A DNA stretch of 64,000 nt from DASXHD01 sp038239005 (GTDB lineage: Bacteria; Myxococcota_A; Polyangia; Polyangiales; Polyangiaceae). A program made the position numbers and the translations under genes. Below the pieces are notes generated by a model. It was not told the DNA's origin. It ran no database searches and was given only the letters and a program-made list of their open reading frames with translations. Location: positions 1 to 64,000 of the forward strand of contig JBBSFE010000008.1 in NCBI GenBank assembly GCA_038239005.1. Direction: 5' to 3'. This document shows, piece by piece, positions 59,189-64,000 of the stretch; the stretch's first letter is position 1; the number at the start of each line of letters is the position of its first letter.

Positions 59189-60580
59189 ATGGCCCTTGAA
59201 CGCGCTGTTCGCATCGAAAAAGACACGTTCGGTCCGATCGAAGTTCCTTCCGAGCATTTGTGGGGTGCGCAAACGCAGAGGTCGCTCGAGCACTTTCGCA
59301 TCTCGAGCGAGAAGATGCCTGCCGCGCTCGTGATCGCGCTCGTGCTCGTGAAGAAAGCGTGCGCGCGCGTGAACGCCGAGCTCGGAAATCTCGCGCAAGA
59401 CAAAGCCGCCGCGATCGAGTCTGCAGCCGACGAGGTCCTCGCCGGAAAACACGACGGCGAGTTTCCACTTTCGGTCTGGCAAACGGGGAGCGGCACGCAA
59501 ACGAACATGAACGTCAACGAGGTGCTTGCGAATCGCGCGAGCGAAATCCTCGGTGGACCGCGCGGCGAAGGGCGTCTCGTGCACCCGAACGACGACGTCA
59601 ATCGCAGCCAGAGCTCGAACGACGTCTTTCCAACCGCCATGAGCGTCGCCGCATCACGCGCCGTCGCGCATGACGTGCTCCCTGCGGTCACCGCGCTTCA
59701 CGATGTGCTCGCCGAGCACGCACGCGCTTTCGCCGACATCGTCAAAATCGGCCGGACGCACCTGCAAGACGCAACGCCGCTCACGCTCGGCCAAGAGATT
59801 TCCGGATGGGTCGCGCAGCTCGCACACGCACGCGCACACGTCGAATCGACGCTGCCGCATCTGCACGAGCTCGCACTCGGCGGAACTGCGGTCGGCACCG
59901 GTCTCAACGCGCCGCCGGGTTTCGGCGAGCGCGTGGCGCGTGAAATCGCGACGCTCTCGAGTCTCCCGCTCGTGACGGCGCCGAACAAATTCGAAGCGCT
60001 CGCGGCGCACGATGCGATGGTCGCCGCGCACGGTGCGCTGCGCGGTCTCGCGGCGGCGCTCTTCAAAATCGGAAACGACGTTCGCTGGCTCGCATCGGGA
60101 CCACGCGCCGGCATCGGGGAAATCACGATCCCCGAGAACGAGCCCGGCAGCTCCATCATGCCGGGCAAAGTGAACCCGACGCAGTGTGAAGCCCTCACGA
60201 TGGCGTGCGCGCAAGTCATGGGCAACGACGTCGCCATCGGCATCGGCGGCGCGTCGGGCAACTTCGAGCTCAACGTCTATAAGCCGCTCATCGCGCACGC
60301 GTTTTTGCAATCGTGTCGCTTGCTCGCCGATGCAACACGAAGCTTCACCGATCACGCCGCGCGCGGCCTCGCTCCGAATCGCGACCGCATCACGGAGCTC
60401 GTCTCGCGCTCACTCATGCTCGTCACCGCGCTCGCTCCACACATCGGCTACGAAAAAGCCGCAGCCATCGCCAAAAAAGCTCACCACGAAAAAACCACCC
60501 TCGAAGAAGCCGCTTTGGCTCTCGGTCATGTCACCCGCGAAGAGTTTCGCCTCTGGGTCGACGCGTCGAAAATGGTCTAA
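59189..60580 (+). CDS. fumC: Fumarate hydratase class II
   Basis: A 463-residue class II fumarase that interconverts fumarate and malate. The family signature GSSIMPGKVNPTQCE is near residues 314-328, with HLQDATPLTLGQE, SSNDVFPTA and QTGSGTQTNMNVNEV also present. Length is standard. It starts 34 bases after the second KS fusion, on the same strand, and converges on the HD hydrolase gene with a 4-base overlap. A role in the ketosynthase pathway is not suggested. Confidence 0.95.
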   Translation: MALERAVRIEKDTFGPIEVPSEHLWGAQTQRSLEHFRISSEKMPAALVIALVLVKKACARVNAELGNLAQDKAAAIESAADEVLAGKHDGEFPLSVWQTGSGTQTNMNVNEVLANRASEILGGPRGEGRLVHPNDDVNRSQSSNDVFPTAMSVAASRAVAHDVLPAVTALHDVLAEHARAFADIVKIGRTHLQDATPLTLGQEISGWVAQLAHARAHVESTLPHLHELALGGTAVGTGLNAPPGFGERVAREIATLSSLPLVTAPNKFEALAAHDAMVAAHGALRGLAAALFKIGNDVRWLASGPRAGIGEITIPENEPGSSIMPGKVNPTQCEALTMACAQVMGNDVAIGIGGASGNFELNVYKPLIAHAFLQSCRLLADATRSFTDHAARGLAPNRDRITELVSRSLMLVTALAPHIGYEKAAAIAKKAHHEKTTLEEAALALGHVTREEFRLWVDASKMV

Positions 60581-61119
60581 GCGCTACGAATACGATCGAG
60601 CGCGACGGCGTACTCGTCGATGAGCGCGTGAGGCGGGAGCGTGCGGGCCTTCGTGAGGAGCGCGTCGAAGCGTTCGATCTGCGCGACCTTGCCGCGTTTG
60701 AACATCGCCCACGGATCGCCCCAGTCTTCCTTGCAGACGAGGATCGATTCGAAGTTGTCGATCTTGTCGGCGAGCGAGATGGCCTGTGCGTCCCAAGGCT
60801 TGTGCCCGAAGTGCTCGAGGTACGCGGCCTTCCGCGCTTCCCATGGAAGCGATTTGTCTGCCTCGCTGACGTGCCGAACGAGCGTCGCGACGCGCTCGCC
60901 GAAGCGCTTCTCGAGCTCCTCGAACGTGACACCGCAGTCTTCGAGCACGTCGTGAAGCGCGCCCGCGGCGACGACCTCATCGTCGAATCCGTGTCGTGAC
61001 AAGATGGCAGCGACCCCCGCAACGTGGCTCGCGTAAGGCACCGCTCCGTTCGGGTACTTTCGTTTCTGGTCGCGATGCCAAAATGTCGCCCAGTCGAGCG
61101 CGCGCTTTGTAGTGATCAC
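60577..61119 (-). CDS. HD-domain phosphohydrolase, (p)ppGpp-hydrolase-like
   Basis: A 180-residue HD-domain protein. The metal ligands are His in YASHVAGV, HD in GALHDVLEDCG (about residues 54-64) and the Asp in ISLADKIDNFESI. This spacing is that of RelA/SpoT-type 3'-pyrophosphohydrolases without a synthetase domain, as in small alarmone hydrolases. The substrate is inferred from family. The start is GTG at 61117-61119. Confidence 0.75.
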   Translation of the reverse strand: MITTKRALDWATFWHRDQKRKYPNGAVPYASHVAGVAAILSRHGFDDEVVAAGALHDVLEDCGVTFEELEKRFGERVATLVRHVSEADKSLPWEARKAAYLEHFGHKPWDAQAISLADKIDNFESILVCKEDWGDPWAMFKRGKVAQIERFDALLTKARTLPPHALIDEYAVALDRIRSA

Positions 61120-61195
61120 GTTTGATTTGTAGCGAAGGCTTGTTCATAGTGGCGTGGAATAGAGCACCGCACGTTGCGGTTTTGCCGAGGTAGAG

Positions 61196-61678
61196 ATGTT
61201 CGAGCGTGGAGTCATCGTAGCCGCCCTGGGCTTTTTGCTTTCGGCCCTGTCCGGGTGCGGGACGACGTTCATCCCCAACACGAGCGTCGAAGACACCAGC
61301 GACAACCGCCGCGTCATCCAGTTCTGCGAGGTGTACCGCCACGCGATGGAAGAGAAAGACGTCGGCAAGCTTCTCGCGATTGCCAGCCCGCGCTACCACG
61401 ACGACGCCGGCACGCCCGCCGGCGACGACGACACCGACTACGATCGCCTGAAGGCGTTCCTCTCCGATCGCTTCGTGAAGACGTCGTCGATTCGCTACGA
61501 GATCAAATACCACCAGGTCGTCTACGCGGAGAACAGCCATGTCTACGTGAACTACAAGTTCACCGCGAGCTACCGCGTCCCCACGACGCACGGCGAGCAG
61601 TGGCACCACACGGTGGCTGACAACCAGCTCGACCTCGTCAGCGACGGCGACACCTACAAAATCATGGCAGGGATGTAG
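61196..61678 (+). CDS. Small lipoprotein, NTF2-like
   Basis: A 160-residue lipoprotein (MFERGVIVAALGFLLSALSGC, lipobox LSGC). The remainder looks like a cone-shaped NTF2 fold: an N-terminal helix (VIQFCEVYRHAMEEKDVGKLLAIAS) then four strands ending in YKIMAGM. It is probably a small binding or docking protein in the envelope. It is followed 12 bases later by a metallophosphoesterase. Confidence 0.6.
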   Translation: MFERGVIVAALGFLLSALSGCGTTFIPNTSVEDTSDNRRVIQFCEVYRHAMEEKDVGKLLAIASPRYHDDAGTPAGDDDTDYDRLKAFLSDRFVKTSSIRYEIKYHQVVYAENSHVYVNYKFTASYRVPTTHGEQWHHTVADNQLDLVSDGDTYKIMAGM

Positions 61679-61690
61679 CGCGTAGAAGAG

Positions 61691-62848
61691 GTGCCGTTCG
61701 TTCTCGCGCACGTTTCTGATTTTCACGTCTCGACCTTCGGCGACACGCTTCACGATCGAACGCGCATCGTTCGCAGAAGCGCGCACATCGCCGACACGAG
61801 CCCGCACGAGTGGACGGAGATGTGGGGCGAAGCTCAATGGCGCGTGCTCAAACGCAAGAGCAAGCTCCTCGTCATCGACCCGGATGGGTACTCGCACCCG
61901 GCTCCGCCTCGCAAAGACTTCACGTCGCTGACCGATCCAATCGAGCGCGCCGCTGCGAAGGCATGCCGCCTCGAAGCGCGTCGCAGCAAGACGCTCGCCG
62001 GCGCGATCCCTTCGGAAGGCGCGCTCGCAATCCTTGCCGACGCGACACCGAGCAACGCGAACATTCGGCTGCTTCGCGCGGTGCGTTACGTCGAACAATC
62101 GGATGTCGATGGCGTCGCGATCACGGGAGACATCACCGATGATGGTGACGGCTACGAGCTCGTTCTCGCGGCGTTCGCCAAATGGCGCGCGCGAAAGACG
62201 CTCTTCGCGATCCCCGGAAATCACGATCGATACTTGTTTCCGATCTCCGGCTCGACGCGCCCAAAACCGACGCACGAATCGAAAACAGCGATGTGGCATG
62301 CGTTCGCGCAATCGCTCGATTTACCGCTCGAGCCGAACGGCGCGTGGGTGAAGACGATTCCCGGCACCGAGATCATCATTCTCGGAATCGACACGTGCGC
62401 ACGCCCGCAGCGCCGATTCTTTCGACACAACGGCGCTGTGGGTCTCGAGCAGATCTCGTTTGCGCGCGCCGTAGGCGAGCGCGACGAATGGAAACGCGCG
62501 CGTCATCGCGTGGTCATGCTCCACCATCACGTCGTGCCGTTGCCGCATGGTGTCGGAAAACGCGCGCCGAGCGAAATCGGGATGCGCCTCGACGACGCAC
62601 AGCTCGCCGCCGAGACGTTCGACGCAATCGGCGCGACGCTCGTGATGCACGGTCACAGGCACATCAGCGAAGAGCGCCAACCCGCAGGCGTTTCATTCCG
62701 CTTGCTCGCAGCGCCTTCTCTCACGCTCGGCTGCCGCAGCGGCGATGGCCCGTCATTCTGGCGCATCGAGCTAGGCGATCACGTGCACGCGACGCGCGTC
62801 CCGATTCCCATTCAGGCGATCGACGCGGATCTCGAGGGCGATCAGTAA
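61691..62848 (+). CDS. Calcineurin-like metallophosphoesterase
   Basis: A 385-residue phosphoesterase with all five metal-binding motifs: SDFHVS (D-x-H), TGDITDDGDG (GD), GNHDRY (GNHD), MLHHHVV and HGHRHISEE (GHxH). There is an insertion of about 100 residues between motifs 1 and 2. The family covers phosphodiesterases and phosphomonoesterases with varied substrates. No signal peptide was seen. GTG start. Confidence 0.85.
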   Translation: MPFVLAHVSDFHVSTFGDTLHDRTRIVRRSAHIADTSPHEWTEMWGEAQWRVLKRKSKLLVIDPDGYSHPAPPRKDFTSLTDPIERAAAKACRLEARRSKTLAGAIPSEGALAILADATPSNANIRLLRAVRYVEQSDVDGVAITGDITDDGDGYELVLAAFAKWRARKTLFAIPGNHDRYLFPISGSTRPKPTHESKTAMWHAFAQSLDLPLEPNGAWVKTIPGTEIIILGIDTCARPQRRFFRHNGAVGLEQISFARAVGERDEWKRARHRVVMLHHHVVPLPHGVGKRAPSEIGMRLDDAQLAAETFDAIGATLVMHGHRHISEERQPAGVSFRLLAAPSLTLGCRSGDGPSFWRIELGDHVHATRVPIPIQAIDADLEGDQ

Positions 62849-63243
62849 TCGGCGTCGGCGTCGAGGCCTGCGTCCGCAGAGAGGAACGCACAGGCATCGG
62901 CGGTCTCCGGATTTTGCACGATTGTGCAGTCCGTCGCCTGTTGAATGGCCGAGACGCACGTGGTGACTTGCGCTGTCGTCGGGGTGACGTTGCTCACGAG
63001 GCCGTGGAGGCAGGCGTCGTCGTAGAAACGGAAGCAATCGTCGACGGGGCTCGTCGTAGTGCTGCGGGGCGTCGGCAGGCCGTAGTTGGCTGCGTCGGCG
63101 TAGCACTGCTCGATCCAATAGCAGCGCGCATGTTCGACCTGCGTGCATGCATCGATGCCGACCGGACCTTGGCCGCACGCAACGACGCCTGCGACGATCG
63201 CCGCGCCAGTGAACGAGAGAGCGATGATCAAACGGCCGCCCAT
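62842..63243 (-). CDS. Cysteine-rich small lipoprotein
   Basis: A 133-residue exported protein (signal LIIALSFTGAAIVAGVVACG, lipobox VVAC) with about nine cysteines in the mature part, including CYWIEQCY, CFRFYDDAC and TTCVSAI. It ends with an acidic tail (DADADY). No family was recognised. The start at 63241-63243 is preferred because upstream frame sequence is a shadow of the divergent gene. It overlaps the convergent metallophosphoesterase by 7 bases. Confidence 0.6.
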   Translation of the reverse strand: MGGRLIIALSFTGAAIVAGVVACGQGPVGIDACTQVEHARCYWIEQCYADAANYGLPTPRSTTTSPVDDCFRFYDDACLHGLVSNVTPTTAQVTTCVSAIQQATDCTIVQNPETADACAFLSADAGLDADADY

Positions 63244-63302
63244 CTCCGAATCCGGTACTACGCGCTCACCGAAGCGGGCAAGAAAGTGGCATAAGGTTTC
63301 TC

Positions 63303-64000
63303 GTGATCCCGGCGATGATCCTCGCGGCGGGCCTCGGAACACGCCTCCGCCCGCTCACCGACGTTCGGCCCAAGCCGCTCGTTCCCGTGGGCGATCGGCC
63401 CATGCTCGGGCACGTGATCGAGCGCGTTCGAGCCGCGGGTCACGAGGCCATCGTGGTCAACGCGCATCACCATGCCGAGGCGGTCGCCAAGTTCGTCCGC
63501 GAGGCAGGCGCGGTTGCATCGATCGAGACTGATTTGCTCGGCACGGCCGGCGGGCTGCGGCACGCGGCTGCGCTGCTTGGGGATGGCGACGTCCTCGTTC
63601 ACAACGGCGACGTCCTCGTCGAAACGGATCTCACGGAGCTCATCGCGACGCACGTCGCACGCGGCTCGGTCGCGACGTTCGCCGTCGTGGCGCGCGGAGC
63701 GGGGGAGGGCAACGTCGGGTTCGATGGCGACGGACGCGTCGTTCGTCTGCGCAAGGAGACGTTCACACCAGGCGAAACGAGCGGCGGCGAGTTCACGGGC
63801 GTTCACGTTGCGTCGGCGCGCGCGCGCGCGCTCATGCCCGAAAAGGGCTGCGTCATCGGCGACGTATACATCCCTCGATTGCGCGGGAAAACCCCCGAAA
63901 TGTACGTGCATCATGCACGCGAATTCGTCGACATCGGCTCGCTCGTGGGCTACATGAAAGCCAACCTCGACTGGCTCGATCGCCAGGGGCTCGCATCCTT
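63303..64000 (+). CDS. Sugar nucleotidyltransferase, cut by the window edge
   Basis: A GTG-started frame that runs off the end (232 codons seen, no stop). It begins MIPAMILAAGLGTRLRPLTD, the G-x-G-T-R-x-x-P-L-T nucleotide-binding motif, with PKPLVPVGDRPML right after it, then the metal-binding LVHNGDVLVETD (about residues 96-107) and a late EFVDIGSLVGY. This is the NTP_transferase (GT-A) fold used by mannose-1-phosphate and glucose-1-phosphate transferases and by MurNAc-1-phosphate uridylyltransferase (MurU). MurU-like is my best guess, since the short loop after motif 1 fits, but the substrate is not proven. Confidence 0.82.
   Translation, partial: MIPAMILAAGLGTRLRPLTDVRPKPLVPVGDRPMLGHVIERVRAAGHEAIVVNAHHHAEAVAKFVREAGAVASIETDLLGTAGGLRHAAALLGDGDVLVHNGDVLVETDLTELIATHVARGSVATFAVVARGAGEGNVGFDGDGRVVRLRKETFTPGETSGGEFTGVHVASARARALMPEKGCVIGDVYIPRLRGKTPEMYVHHAREFVDIGSLVGYMKANLDWLDRQGLAS

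Noticed and set aside
1..64000. CRISPR arrays, tRNA and rRNA genes
   Set aside because: No regularly spaced direct repeats and no recognisable tRNA or rRNA sequence were seen by reading. A covariance-model scan was not possible, so a missed tRNA cannot be excluded.

Overview
The window reads as chromosome of a Gram-negative delta-type proteobacterium, most likely Myxococcota (Polyangiales or a relative). The reasons are the high GC content, many lipoproteins with short lipoboxes, an NtrC-type regulator beside an orphan kinase, a Hanks-type Ser/Thr kinase, an LRR/HEAT giant protein, a MopE-type metal-binding motif, RHS remnants and densely packed genes with GTG/TTG starts and 4-bp overlaps. 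The placement is inferred from gene content, not from a marker gene. I saw no rRNA, tRNA or CRISPR array.

Layout. 1-1.8 kb is a recombination scar: the last codons of a transposase, an RHS fragment fused to the N-terminus of a KptA-like RNA 2'-phosphotransferase, and a SUKH (SMI1/KNR4) gene. 1.8-11.8 kb holds an LRR-HEAT-DUF4132 giant, a polysaccharide deacetylase, two tandem MuiA-like (DUF4139) proteins and a DUF4190-thioredoxin membrane protein. 11.8-15.5 kb holds an MlaF-type ATPase, an LpxL-like acyltransferase and thiamine genes (thiG and a ThiE/TenI-like gene). 15.6-24 kb is a lipid assembly locus: an acyl carrier protein (ACP), then on the minus strand KS-alpha > chain-length-factor-like KS > alpha-oxoamine synthase, diverging from fatty acyl-AMP ligase > ACP > ACP. 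A 539-bp spacer with strong RNA-like hairpins follows. 24.5-34 kb contains an M61 peptidase, several lipoproteins (one with a MopE motif), a PilZ protein, a lipase-maturation-factor-like protein and an acyl-CoA mutase large subunit. 34-43 kb is rich in signalling: a GspE-N-like protein, FtsB, a histidine kinase facing an NtrC-type regulator, gatB, and a REC-PAS-kinase hybrid. 42.9-47 kb has a second acyl-AMP ligase, a pseudouridine synthase and a flippase-like membrane protein. 47-53 kb has a MoxR ATPase, a zinc-ribbon protein, a QEGLA/DUF1704 metallohydrolase, a peroxiredoxin fused to a Ser/Thr kinase and a c-heme lipoprotein. 53-59 kb is a second ketosynthase locus: an enoyl-CoA hydratase diverging from ACP > KS-KS fusion > lipoprotein > KS-KS fusion. 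The window ends with fumC, an HD hydrolase, small lipoproteins, a metallophosphoesterase and a nucleotidyltransferase cut by the edge.

How it works together. The main story is specialised lipid chemistry. At 17.8-24 kb an acyl-AMP ligase could load a fatty acid onto one of two ACPs, the KS-alpha/CLF pair could extend it, and the PLP enzyme could release it by decarboxylative condensation with an amino acid, giving an amino-ketone lipid head. At 54-59 kb two KS-plus-degenerate-KS single chains with their own ACP and a lipoprotein suggest a second type-II-like pathway. No ketoreductase or acyltransferase is present in the window, and the only hydratase is the ECH at 53.3 kb, so other modifying enzymes would have to act in trans. 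The peroxiredoxin-kinase fusion is the most striking single protein.
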